Notes: generated by a model not told the origin, from the sequence alone. Counted from the stretch's first letter, positions 44,951-54,098 are shown. The stretch: 64,000 nucleotides of DNA from Phytophthora hibernalis (GCA_012656075.1 JAAKBF010000224.1:62001-126000), one strand, 5' to 3'. A program made the numbers and translations.

Positions 44951-45104
44951 AATTGAAAAGTGAGCCATATGCAGCATCAAAGGTCACATCCGTCGACATT
45001 CTTTTAGATAGGTAAATAGTGTAGTCCACACCTAAATGATGTGAAGTTGGTGTTGCATAACCGTTACTCATTGCGATATCGACGCTCTAGTGGCCACCCA
45101 CCGG
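44951..45104. promoter_or_regulatory. Bidirectional promoter, CstF64-like / PARN
   Basis: This 154 bp interval separates the divergent start codons of a polyadenylation factor and a deadenylase. Both must be transcribed from it. Confidence 0.6.
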
Positions 45105-46919
45105 ATGCTACGTATCTCCCAGTCGTCGCTCCGCCGCTCGCTGCTCCTCGTCCGCCCCCGCCGCTTCAGCGCCACCTCCATCGAATCTCCAGCAGCAATA
45201 ACATCCACAGCCACGTCCGAGATGAACGTGACGCGCCACAACTTCGCCCAGTCCCTGAGCGACCTGCAGAAGGACCTGCAGCTGCCCACGTGCCGCTTCG
45301 TGGCCATTGACACGGAGTTCACGGGCCTGTCACCCAATGAGGTCGAGCGCGAGCAGTACCTGGACACGCTGGAGCAGCGCTACCTCAAGGTCAAGCGTGC
45401 AGGCGAGAGCTTCCTCATCACGCAGTTCGGGCTTTCGACCGTGCACTTGGACCAGAAGGACCAGTACCAGATCAGGACGTGGAACTTCTACGTGTTCCCG
45501 CGTCCCTATGGCTCGCTGGACGAGCGCTTCCTGTGCCAGGCCTCCAGTCTGCAGTTCCTGTCGGAGCACGGATTCGACTTCAACAAATTCATTGGTGACG
45601 GCATCCCGTTCGTCAACTTGTCCAAAACGCAGACGATGAAGAAGCGTCTGCAGCGACGTATTGATGGGCTCACGAGAGTAAACAAGAACTTGCAGCTCTC
45701 GGATGATGGTGTAGCCTTCCAGAAGGACGTGAAGGAGCAGCTGGACCAGTGGATCAAAGCCGGCGCCAAGAAGGGCGAGAAGCTGCTGGTGCCCACGAGG
45801 AACTCCTTCTACTCGATGATTGTGCACGAGACTGCGCGCGCGAAAGCGAGTTATTTGTACTCGGAGAGTGCGGACGGAGGTGTGGAGGTGTCGTATGTGT
45901 CCAAGAAGATCAAGGAGGAGCTCATTGCTGCCAAGGTGACTGAGATGAAACGCGAGATGGACGAGGCCATTGGATTTTCCAAGGTGATTGAGGTGTTGAG
46001 TGAGAGCAAGTTGCCCGTTGTCGGACACAATGCACTGCTCGACTTTGTGTACGTCTTCCACCAGTTCTACAAGCCGCTTCCGGACACGCTGGCTGATTTC
46101 AAGACGCAGTTGCTCGAGCTCTTCCCCAACATCTTCGACACCAAACACGTGACGCTACGCTCCCCTCTTGGAGACAAGCTGAAGTCCACGGGCCTGTCAT
46201 CGCTGTTCGAGTACATGCGCGAGAACGTCAAGCCGGAGCCTGCGAGTTTGATTCCCAGCGACAAGCGCTTCGACACGTACCGCCAAGCGCTTAAGGCAGA
46301 GGCTGACGGCAGCGAAAGCTCGCTGTGCCACGAGGCCGGCTTCGATGCGTTCATGACGGCTGTGTGTTTCTTGGGTCTGCTGGCTCACGATTCCAAGGGA
46401 GAGCTGCCGGACCAGTTGGTGCCGAAGGAAGGAAGCTCTGCTCGCCTTAAAGTGCGTCTTGAGGAACTCGAGAGCTTTAAGAACCAGCTGAACCTGATGA
46501 TCTCGGACCAGAGCTTCCTGGACTTGGGCAACGTCTCTCAGACGATCGACCGCGCTCGTGTGTACCGCGTCAGCAGCACCACAAAGCGAAGGATCCAGCA
46601 TGTGCGCATGGAGGACGTGTTCAAGTCGTCCAAGGTGCAGCGTATCGTGCGCGAGAGCGACCAGGACGCCTTCGTGGTGCTCACGGAGCCCGCTGAGACG
46701 GTGAACGACGAGACCAAGTCGGAGCTGGGCGTGGACATCACCACATACGATGAGCACGTAGCTGCTCAAGCCGAGAAGAGCCGACTGGAGAAGGAGGAGG
46801 CGGACCGCAAGCTCTTCGAGAAGATCAGTGCAGCCCGTGCAAGTGGCGAGACTTCCACCGCAGCCAGCATCGATGCCGCTGAAGCTCAGTCCACGTGGAG
46901 TCGTTGCACCATTTCATAG
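45105..46919 (+). CDS. PARN: Poly(A)-specific ribonuclease (PARN) with mitochondrial-like presequence
   Basis: A clean single-exon gene of 604 residues. The CAF1/DEDD nuclease core is present: FVAIDTEFTGL (catalytic Asp and Glu), VGHNALLDFVYVF (second Asp) and HEAGFDAFMTAVCF (His and last Asp). An R3H-like insert lies in between (MIVHETARAKASYLY). It removes poly(A) tails and trims 3' ends of small RNAs. The first ~40 residues (MLRISQSSLRRSLLLVRPRR and following Ser/Thr/Ala) lack acids until Glu and look like a mitochondrial presequence. A second ATG at 45222 (MNVTRHNF) starts where other PARNs start, so two isoforms are possible. The C-terminus is a Glu/Lys coiled coil without the animal RRM. 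Confidence 0.92.
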   Translation: MLRISQSSLRRSLLLVRPRRFSATSIESPAAITSTATSEMNVTRHNFAQSLSDLQKDLQLPTCRFVAIDTEFTGLSPNEVEREQYLDTLEQRYLKVKRAGESFLITQFGLSTVHLDQKDQYQIRTWNFYVFPRPYGSLDERFLCQASSLQFLSEHGFDFNKFIGDGIPFVNLSKTQTMKKRLQRRIDGLTRVNKNLQLSDDGVAFQKDVKEQLDQWIKAGAKKGEKLLVPTRNSFYSMIVHETARAKASYLYSESADGGVEVSYVSKKIKEELIAAKVTEMKREMDEAIGFSKVIEVLSESKLPVVGHNALLDFVYVFHQFYKPLPDTLADFKTQLLELFPNIFDTKHVTLRSPLGDKLKSTGLSSLFEYMRENVKPEPASLIPSDKRFDTYRQALKAEADGSESSLCHEAGFDAFMTAVCFLGLLAHDSKGELPDQLVPKEGSSARLKVRLEELESFKNQLNLMISDQSFLDLGNVSQTIDRARVYRVSSTTKRRIQHVRMEDVFKSSKVQRIVRESDQDAFVVLTEPAETVNDETKSELGVDITTYDEHVAAQAEKSRLEKEEADRKLFEKISAARASGETSTAASIDAAEAQSTWSRCTIS

Positions 46920-47102
46920 ATCCGTAGCTAGAGGACAAGGAAGCTTTGTCAGACCTGTAAGCTGCTGCGAAGAGAGATCGAGCTAGCAGTAGCGCTGTAG
47001 CAATAGACCTTCTTGAGGTGGACGCTCTCCACACCGACCATTCATCGGACCTGCACAGTCGTTTTAGTGCTGCACCTTCACATCAAAACCGTTTTGCTCC
47101 CC

Positions 47103-48074
47103 ATGAGCATCGAGAGCGACAGTGAACCGCGTAGTGTGCACGCAGCAACTGCAGCGTCCTCCACTGCTCGCAACAAGTGCGAGGCCAAGCGGGTGGAGGT
47201 GCAGCGACTACGGGAGCGTCTGGACAAGGTCCGAGCCGGTGAAGACGATGAAGACGCGCTGCTACTGGCTGGGCAGCTACTGGGGACCACCGACCCGTTA
47301 TCCTGTCTCTGCTGCTGCAAGTTCAAGCGACTCGGACACTGCTACGTGAGTGGACTGCAGTGGTGAAGGAGTTTGAGTGGTGCAAGTCTAACGTGACGCT
47401 TTAATATCTTACAGATTCTGCATGAACGCAGTGTCGTGGCTGCTGATGGCAGCGTCAAGACGAAGCTGGTGATTGTCGGTCCACACTGGATCGGGGTATT
47501 GGTGACGCTGGGTATCATCCTGGTATCTACCGGCCTGTTCCTCTCTCAGCATGTCGGGGTCATGCCTTGGTACGATACGTTGATCACGTTCGCACTCTGC
47601 GGCCTGACGCTCTACTACCTCTTCCAGACAACGTGCACAGATCCGGGTATCGTTCGTCCGCAGAAGGAGACATCACAGACTGAAGACGAGAGCGAAGTGG
47701 CCGAGTTGGAAGCTGGACGGCTTCCAGCAGTGGAAGGTTTGATGATGCAGACACCTGACAACCTTCGTCAACGTCCGTCACGACGTCGGTTCTGCGATAT
47801 CTGCGGCATCGAGCAGGACCGCTCAACAGGCCATTGCGAGGACTGCGGAGTGTGCATTGCTGGGTACGACCACCATTGTCCATGGATGGGCAAGTGCATT
47901 GGCCGAGGCAACATGCACGCCTTCAAGATGTTCAACGTGTCGTGGGTCATTTACGTGACTTTTGTGCTGTTCGTGGCCATTATGAGTGTCGATTGGGGTC
48001 ATGCTGTTGTGCAAACGCTGCATCGAACAGCGTCAGGAGAATGGGCACCGACCAATGCGTCGACACAGAACTAG
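47103..48074 (+). CDS. DHHC-type protein S-palmitoyltransferase
   Basis: Exons 47103-47345 and 47415-48074. Membrane segments: IGVLVTLGIILVSTGLFLS and TLITFALCGLTLYYLF, then TTCTDPGIV (the conserved TTxE/DPG region). The cysteine-rich domain follows (CDICGIEQDRSTGHCEDCGV, then GYDHHCPWMGKCIG), then a third segment (VIYVTFVLFVAIMSV). The catalytic DHHC is intact. An unusual N-terminal Cys cluster (CLCCCK) ends exon 1. The chain stops ~45 residues after the third segment, so the usual fourth membrane span is missing or very short. The stop is 46 bp from the end of the next convergent gene. Confidence 0.88.
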
Positions 48075-48120
48075 AAGCAGACAGTTGAAATGGTTGGCGC
48101 TTACAAATATATTACGTTGT

Positions 48121-49202
48121 TTACTTGGCCTCAACCTCGGCGGCCTCCTTCTTGTGTTTGCTTTTCTTGCGCTTCTTCTTCTGCGACGTACCCGCCGGGG
48201 CAGCGCCGTCGGAAGGAACAGCCTCAGCCTGCTTGGGTTTCTTCTCCTCCTTCTTGACAGATGGAGCAACAGCCTTGACCTTCTTCTCTGGCACTTCCTC
48301 CGAATCACTAGATGAGACCTAAAAGAACACAAAACAAAAGTCAACAAAGCAGTTCACTCTTACAGCTCTTGACATATAAGACACGCATTGACATGGATGT
48401 TGCACAGTTATGACTCGTATGATTCCGACAGGAAAGACCATAAAGCCTTTTACGGACGCAATAGGCAGATTCTGCTTAAATTGCCACCTCGCCGGAGCAA
48501 ACCTTCCCCGAGCATCGTCGCTCCCTTGACGCACCCCCGACTCCACTCCTCCCGCCATCGTTTCCGACAAGCAGTTAGAAGCAAGAGCGAGAGCACAGAG
48601 AGGAACAAGCGTCGGATCACAGCCGCATCCAGCATAAATGAGGCAGCCACAGCCCCCACCCTACGCCCACACGGAGACAGCCTTAAGGACCATGCTTGAG
48701 TATTGAGACGAGAAGAACTCTCGCCATGAAAGCATACACTTTCCTATCCCATCTGGTCTGGACCCCGAGATATCGAGAAAAGACCTCGGGGGTAATTTAC
48801 AGATGGGAACAAGATAAATTACACAAAATCCCAATTGCAACGCACCTGCTTCTTGTCCTCCCGAGCGCGTTTCTTGCTCTTCTTGGGCTCTTCCTCCTCG
48901 AAAGCAGGTCCCGGCTGGAAGTAACCCGTGAGGTTCACGGAGCCTGAGCCCTTGGCCACGTAAAACTTGACTTTGTGGCCGAAGACCAGGTCCAGCTTCA
49001 CCTGCAGCGGCTGGCTGGAGCCTCCCAAGTGAGCCACGACGCCCTTCCAAGCTTTGCCATCGAGTTGCTGCGTCTCCAGACCCAGCGCCAGTTGCTCGTT
49101 GGACGTGCCGCTCGTGGCGTTGCACACGTTGAGTACGAAGCCCTCGGGAACTTCCACAACCGCCGCCTTGGTCTCCGTCACCTCGCAGCCCCAGAACGCC
49201 AT
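48121..49202 (-). CDS. Nucleoplasmin-like domain protein (HD2/FKBP39 N-domain type)
   Basis: Exon 1 (49202-48847) encodes MAFWGCEVTETKAAVVEVPE and a ~95-residue nucleoplasmin-like beta fold (WKGVVAHLGG, VFGHKVKFYVAKGSGSVNLT, GYF), then an acidic patch and basic KKSKKRAREDKK. A 528 bp intron, long for this window, leads to exon 2 (48318-48121), which is Ser/Asp then Lys-rich (VSSSDSEEVPEKKVK...QKKKRKKSKHKK). The phase-0 join is exact. Such proteins are nuclear histone chaperones; plant HD2 proteins share this N-terminus. No peptidyl-prolyl isomerase domain follows. Confidence 0.78.
48319..48846 (-). other. Unusually long intron of the nucleoplasmin-like gene
   Basis: This 528 bp intron (GTGCGT...TTTTAG on the minus strand) is about seven times the usual length here. 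I saw no conserved coding frame or repeat inside, so an alternative exon or non-coding RNA cannot be supported. Confidence 0.55.
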
Positions 49203-49829
49203 GATTGATACACGGGATGACCGAGTGGATAATGAGTTGGTGGAGGAGCGCAGTTACAATGGCTCGTTTTTGACCAATAGAAATGAATGGTGCAGAGGAT
49301 GGTGTGGCGAACATAATCTGTGACGTGTGCAGGTTGAAGTCGACGAGTGCTTCCTTCGCAGATATTCAATGCCTAGTACGTGAGGTTATCACAGCCATAG
49401 AATACAGTGAGCTCTGCCATCTTCTTCATCTAGTAGCTCAATCGGTGGTCTCAACGTACAGCGTTGAAGATGACAGGTAGCGAGGCAGACTCGTCTACTT
49501 TAATTGCAACGGCGGCACGTGGCCCCCGAAGAAATCATCTTGTCTAGATGCAAAAATGTATAAACTTCGCTTGCACTTCCACGCAACACCGGACTCTTAT
49601 GGCTCTCTCCGAAGGCCACTTTGGTTCAGCTGGCAAGGCAGAACGCAGAGTTGTCACCAACCGGACACTTTCGAGTCAATGCGTCGTCTTGATGCTGTCG
49701 GCACCTCGAACAGCAAACAACAGGTGGAATCTAGCGCGAGTACTCACGTATGCACCCACGAGGCTTCCACGAGTAAAATCGAGCGACTGGAAGAAGAGCG
49801 ACCAAGCCTATCGTGATGCCGGTGTGGCA
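49203..49829. other. Intergenic region, no gene seen
   Basis: This lies between the nucleoplasmin-like start and the first Kazal promoter. Several short open frames overlap on both strands with no family motif. It contains the divergent promoters of both genes. Confidence 0.5.
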
Positions 49830-49845
49830 GTTCATTTTCCAATTT
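49830..49845 (+). promoter_or_regulatory. Oomycete initiator plus flanking element, Kazal gene 1
   Basis: GTTCATTTTCCAATTT fits the published Phytophthora core promoter GCTCATTYYNCAWTTT at 15 of 16 positions. It lies 55 bp before the ATG at 49900, so transcription probably starts within it. Confidence 0.7.
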
Positions 49846-49899
49846 GCACAGCGCAATTCACTTCACCCAGCACCTCGCTCCAAGCCCACCACCACCTCG

Positions 49900-50746
49900 A
49901 TGAACGTCGCTTTCCACCTTCTGCTCTCTGTAATCGCTGTAGCATCCGCCGACGCTGGTTACATCGCTCAACAGTCGACTGCTTCAAGCAACAGCAGCGA
50001 TTGCTCGTACGCGTGCACCGACGTGTACGTGCCAGTTTGCGGCTCTGACGGCGTGACCTACCCGAGCGAGTGCTCCCTGATCCTCGCGAACTGTGAAAAC
50101 CAAGGGCAGATCACTCAAGTGTCGGATGGAGAGTGCTCACCCACCGGTTCGACATCCCAGATATCCTCGTACGAAGGTAGCAACAGCTCGGCGTGCCCAG
50201 ACGTGTGTCCGATGATCTACAAACCTGTTTGCGGGTCGGACGGCGTAACCTACAGCAACGACTGCATTCTGGGCATTGCTCAGTGCGAGAGCGGAGGGGC
50301 TATCACCCAAGTCTCCGATGGTCAGTGCCCCAACTCTTCTACGTCTTCCTCTGGAAGTGCAACCGCTGGCTGCCCTGAGGTGTGTTTCGAGATCTACGAG
50401 CCTGTCTGCGGCTCCGATGGCGTTACGTACGCTAACTCGTGTTTCTTGGGCATTGCCACTTGTAACGACCCGAGTATTACTCAAGCTAGTGACGGAGCTT
50501 GTGTCGCGAGCGAAGGGAGCTACGGGACCAGCAGCGATGCGGTCAGCTCGAGCGAGGAAGGCACTTACGGTGAAGATTCATCGACCGTTTCGTCGTCGGG
50601 CTGTGTACGCACCCGTCTGCGGCTCCGATGGCGTCACGTACGGAAACGAGTGCCAATTGGAAGTCGCGAGCTGCAAGAACCCTGGACTACACATCACGAA
50701 GGTGTCCGACAGCGCTTGCTCGTCTGGTTGCAACACACAATTCTAA
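49900..50746 (+). CDS. Secreted Kazal-like protease inhibitor 1 (four domains, last one damaged)
   Basis: MNVAFHLLLSVIAVASADA is a clear signal peptide. Three complete Kazal domains follow (CSYACTDVYVPVCGSDGVTY; CPDVCPMIYKPVCGSDGVTY; CPEVCFEIYEPVCGSDGVTY), each with six cysteines. The P1 positions (second residue after the second Cys) are Asp, Met and Glu. A Ser/Gly/Glu linker leads to a fourth domain in another frame (VYAPVCGSDGVTYGNECQLE ... SSGCNTQF). The change at about 50600 is not one missing base in a run. About 17 or 20 bases covering the first two cysteines of domain 4 seem to be lost. Phytophthora EPI proteins of this family inhibit plant subtilisin-like proteases in the apoplast. 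Confidence 0.88.
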
Positions 50747-51125
50747 GCGCTCTCCACTCAAGTGTGTCAGCCTGCTAGGTCAAGTAATGATGACATTTCC
50801 CGCGATCTAGTGGAAACAAAACATGTGACGTGTGCAAGTTGAAGTGGAACGCACGTCTTTCGATGTAAGTGCGCCAAAGATTTCAAACCGAAAAGCATCT
50901 ACTTGTTGTGTCTTTCTCTAATAACTGCTAACGAACAGCACTTTCGAACCGTACTGGCAGTACTACTGCAGCCTTTTGTGTGTCTTTCTATCATAACTGC
51001 TACGAACAGTAAAACGGCAGCACCGCCTTTCAGGTGCGAGAAGACGTACGTTTTCTGAATCATCGAAAATGGATACAAACACGAACCGGAAGTTCCGATG
51101 CCTCGGGTAGCGGCCTGCAATGGTT
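50747..51125. other. Spacer between Kazal genes 1 and 2
   Basis: The part from about 50985 is homologous to 53903-54041 before Kazal gene 3, though clearly diverged. It marks the 5' limit of an old duplication of the Kazal gene with its promoter. Confidence 0.55.
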
Positions 51126-51141
51126 GGTCATTCTCCAATTT
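51126..51141 (+). promoter_or_regulatory. Oomycete initiator plus flanking element, Kazal gene 2
   Basis: GGTCATTCTCCAATTT matches GCTCATTYYNCAWTTT at 15 of 16 positions. It ends 41 bp before the ATG at 51183, the same spacing as in Kazal gene 3. Confidence 0.75.
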
Positions 51142-51182
51142 GGCAAGCCCTCCCCAGACCTGCACATCACCAAGCCGCTCCG

Positions 51183-52274
51183 ATGAAGTTGACAACTTGT
51201 CTTGTACTCGCTGCTGTTGCCGTCATGGCCACCCAAGCCACCGCGCAAGTGACGGACTCAGCAACTTTGATGCCCACGGCGATTGAAAGTCCAATTGTCA
51301 TTAGCGCGATCGACGTGGGCCTTGATACTGCATCCGTTGACCCAGTCGTGGTGACCAGCGAAGGCAATACGGCAACAGCGAGCCCGCCTGAAGTGATGGA
51401 GAACCCTTTCGCTGACCCAAGCGTGGAGACCGGCGAAGTCACTACGACATTAGTAAACCCACCTGACTTGACCCTCGTCACCCTCACTGACCCAGCCGTG
51501 GACACCAGCGAAGGCACTACGACACCAGGGAGCCCACCTGATGTGGTCATCGCTGTTGGCATCACCCCCACTGACTCAATCGGGACGACCAACGAAGATA
51601 CTACGATACCAGTGAGTTTGCCTTTGGTTGAACCAGTGGCAGAAAGTTTGCCCTTGGCTGAACCAGTGGCTGGACCAGTGGCTGGACCAGTGGCTGAACC
51701 AGTGGCCGAGCCAGTGGCTGATCCAGTGGCTGAACCGCCTTTGGATGAACCACAAAGTTTGCCTTTGGTTGAACCAGTGAGTTTGCCTTTGGATGAACCA
51801 CAAAGTTTGCCTTTGGTTGAACCAGTGAGTTTGCCTTTGGATGAACCACAAAGTTTGCCTTTGGTTGAACCAGTGAGTTTGCCTTTGGTTGAACCCGTGA
51901 GTTTGCCTTTGGGTGAACCCGTGAGTTTGCCTTTGGGTGAACCAGTGGCTGAAGCAGATAGTTTGCCTTTGGACGAACCAGTGGCTGAACCAGTGGTTGT
52001 GGTTGAACCAGTGGTTGAAAGCACCGATGCTAACAGCGCGACCACTGACCTCCCAACAGAGGTGACCAACGAAGACACTCCGATACCGCAGAACCTGAGT
52101 TTGCCTTTCTGCCCGGACGTTTGCCTGACCATCTTCTTGCCTGTCTGCGGCTCTGACGGTGTCACGTACAGCAACTCGTGCAAACTGGCAATTGCTAATT
52201 GCAACAACCCCGAGCTCCTCATCACCCAAGTTTCTGACGGTGCCTGTCCATCCAAGTGCAATTCGCACCAGTGA
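51183..52274 (+). CDS. Secreted Kazal-like inhibitor 2: one Kazal domain behind a long repeat stalk
   Basis: A signal peptide (MKLTTCLVLAAVAVMATQAT) starts a clean 363-residue frame. Residues ~25-150 are Thr/Pro/Val-rich. Residues ~145-285 are an imperfect repeat of SLPLVEPV/SLPLDEPQ and AEPV units without cysteine. Only the last ~50 residues form a Kazal domain (FCPDVCLTIFLPVCGSDGVT ... GACPSKCNSHQ) with P1 Thr. The stalk would hold the inhibitor away from a wall or surface, or may be heavily O-glycosylated. From 52025 on, the DNA is virtually identical to the end of Kazal gene 3. Confidence 0.88.
   Translation: MKLTTCLVLAAVAVMATQATAQVTDSATLMPTAIESPIVISAIDVGLDTASVDPVVVTSEGNTATASPPEVMENPFADPSVETGEVTTTLVNPPDLTLVTLTDPAVDTSEGTTTPGSPPDVVIAVGITPTDSIGTTNEDTTIPVSLPLVEPVAESLPLAEPVAGPVAGPVAEPVAEPVADPVAEPPLDEPQSLPLVEPVSLPLDEPQSLPLVEPVSLPLDEPQSLPLVEPVSLPLVEPVSLPLGEPVSLPLGEPVAEADSLPLDEPVAEPVVVVEPVVESTDANSATTDLPTEVTNEDTPIPQNLSLPFCPDVCLTIFLPVCGSDGVTYSNSCKLAIANCNNPELLITQVSDGACPSKCNSHQ
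51617..52020 (+). repeat. Coding minisatellite of Kazal gene 2
   Basis: Imperfect 24 bp units (AGTTTGCCTTTGGATGAACC and relatives) alternate with 12 bp GCTGAACCAGTG units. The unit lengths are multiples of three, so copy number can change without loss of frame. The strand asymmetry also leaves two frames open on the other strand. Confidence 0.85.
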
Positions 52275-53828
52275 AGAACAAGACCTTACTGAGGATGTTG
52301 CATAGTTATCCGATGAACACGCTTCATGTTTGTAGCATTAATTTGGTTGCTTGATGCGAAAGTTCTGTCGTGAGCCTGAAGTGCTGAAGTACTCCATCAC
52401 ACCTTCTTGGTACGCCCTTTGCTGGTAAAAGCACCAAAACTTGGGAGTGTTCCCCGCTTTGCCTTTCGGACTTGAGTTTTGTGTTCTAGACGACGACGAC
52501 GAAAGGCAGCTTGAAGACGCAAAACTGCGGCGTATGCGTAGCTATCGCGGTACGACTCGAAAGCACCGTGGTCTGGCGGATCAGGAGACATCTTGTAGTG
52601 TCGGATGCTGTAGTAGTATTTGGTCTGCGTTCGCAAGTCCAGACACTCGACCCATTCATCTTGGTCTAGAAGTTTTGCATGAATCTTTTGCTTCCCACGG
52701 CGTTCGAGTTCGAGCCTCATGGATACGTCGGCTTGTAAGGTTTCTGCGATGAGCTCTTGCACTACGTTTGGGATATTCTTTGGAGCAAGATGTGCTCCGT
52801 CAAAGTCGTCGGGTCGATCCAGCGTGATCGATTGATATAGGCGATTGTAAAAGTAGTCAATGCCGTCCTCGGTCTCGCAGCGGAACCACACGTTCCCTTT
52901 CGGAGTGCGTTTCGGAGGCGTCACGAGCTTTTGCACTGCTTCGTATCCATCAAACTCAGGAAGGCAGTGCTCGACCATGTGCAGATAAGCGGCGCATGCT
53001 CCTGCCCAGTCGCGCAAGCACGCATAGGTTGGTAGATGATGCCAGCAACGATGCTGTCCTGGAGGAGCCAATTTGGTCGCTGTTCCGAGCAATTCGTACA
53101 CATGATCCAGATTCGCCACGCTCAATGCGTACGGCTTGGTGAACAGCCCAATCGGTTCGTTGTGTGACATCCATTCCCAACCACTAGAGTGAGCCTCGAT
53201 GTTCTTGACGATCCAGAGTCCCCAGCAAGACCGCCACATGTCCTCATCATCAATCGTTGACGGCAAGGGCACATCAAAAAGCAGCAGTACAGCCTGCACA
53301 ATGGACACTACAGCTTTGTGCGGCGGCATATCCCAGGACAACGGATCGAGAAACTGCTTCTTTGACTGCTCTTGAAGAGCGATGATGCAGTCGTCCACGC
53401 GTGACACTACCATTAGCAATACAAGCTCGAAACTATTAGGCGCGAACATCTTGAGAGAAAAGTGCAAGTACTTACCAATGTTAGACGCATCCACGAAACC
53501 CCATTCTGGATCGAGGTATTGCATTTTTGCGCCGAGGTCTCCGAGCAGAATCGATGAGAGCGCTGCATCATTGATATCCTCGTGCTCTGCCACCAAAGTC
53601 AGTAAACGTTGATACATGGCGCTCTCGGCGTCGTTTTCAGGGCCATCTTTGTGGAATGAACGCTGCCACGCATTCAGCACGAGCTCGAGCCTATGCTGTG
53701 CCTGTCTTGAATTTGGGTCTTCAACAAACGGTTCAATCTCCATCGGTAGTGTCTGTGAAGAGCTGTGCTACACGAGGATGGTGGTGAATACTTCAGTACC
53801 GGTATGACTTTATTCTTGGCTAGTCCTG
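52025..53828. repeat. Segmental duplication, copy 1
   Basis: This 1804 bp segment recurs at 55113-56913. I see two substitutions, one 2 bp and one 1 bp difference over the length. It spans the Kazal domain end of Kazal gene 2, its 3' flank and the whole WW/IQ gene. Confidence 0.95.
52397..53743 (-). CDS. WW-domain and IQ-motif protein, intact copy
   Basis: An open frame of 448 codons, but minus-strand bases 53475-53407 (GTAAGTAC...CTAATGGTAG) have all marks of a 69 bp intron. Removing it keeps the frame (ASNI/VSRVDD), giving ~425 residues. The C-terminal third holds two WW-like domains (VWFRCETEDGIDYFYNRLYQ..TLDRP and WVECLDLRTQTKYYYSIRHY..SPDPP) and an IQ motif (VLRLQAAFRRRRLE) for calmodulin-type light chains. 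The N-terminal part is unknown. The family assignment is limited to these motifs. The gene is embedded between Kazal genes and was duplicated with them. Confidence 0.75.
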   Translation of the reverse strand: MEIEPFVEDPNSRQAQHRLELVLNAWQRSFHKDGPENDAESAMYQRLLTLVAEHEDINDAALSSILLGDLGAKMQYLDPEWGFVDASNIGKYLHFSLKMFAPNSFELVLLMVVSRVDDCIIALQEQSKKQFLDPLSWDMPPHKAVVSIVQAVLLLFDVPLPSTIDDEDMWRSCWGLWIVKNIEAHSSGWEWMSHNEPIGLFTKPYALSVANLDHVYELLGTATKLAPPGQHRCWHHLPTYACLRDWAGACAAYLHMVEHCLPEFDGYEAVQKLVTPPKRTPKGNVWFRCETEDGIDYFYNRLYQSITLDRPDDFDGAHLAPKNIPNVVQELIAETLQADVSMRLELERRGKQKIHAKLLDQDEWVECLDLRTQTKYYYSIRHYKMSPDPPDHGAFESYRDSYAYAAVLRLQAAFRRRRLEHKTQVRKAKRGTLPSFGAFTSKGRTKKV

Positions 53829-54041
53829 GCCAACGTTCAACGCAGTTAGCGTACTTTATAGAGGATCAGACTGCAACACCAAATAACTTGACTTTCTGTA
53901 ATACTACTGTAGTAACTGCTACGAACAGCAAAACGACAGCACTGCCTTTCCGGTGTGAGAAGACGTGCGTTTCCTGAATCATCGAAAGTGGATGCAAGCA
54001 CGTGTCTTTCGATGCCTCCGATGGAGCAGCCACCAACGGTA

Positions 54042-54057
54042 GATCATTCTCCAATTT
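54042..54057 (+). promoter_or_regulatory. Oomycete initiator plus flanking element, Kazal gene 3
   Basis: GATCATTCTCCAATTT matches GCTCATTYYNCAWTTT except at position 2, 41 bp before the ATG at 54099. The surrounding ~100 bp are homologous to the promoter of Kazal gene 2. Confidence 0.75.
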
Positions 54058-54098
54058 GGCAAGCACTCCCCAGACCTGCACCTCACCAAGCCGATTCG

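Noticed and set aside
45330..46148. 272-codon antisense frame inside PARN
   Set aside because: It is a shadow of codon bias. The PARN catalytic motifs are on the plus strand.
49813..49899. In-frame N-terminal extension of Kazal gene 1
   Set aside because: It would bury the signal peptide and lies over the predicted transcription start; the ATG at 49900 fits secretion.
49548..50048. Extra 166-codon frame over the start of Kazal gene 1
   Set aside because: It covers the promoter and signal peptide in another frame, with no domain.
51167..52261. 364- and 230-codon antisense frames over Kazal gene 2
   Set aside because: They are products of the repeat and its base skew (endless SLVQPKAN-like units) and lack a promoter or domain.
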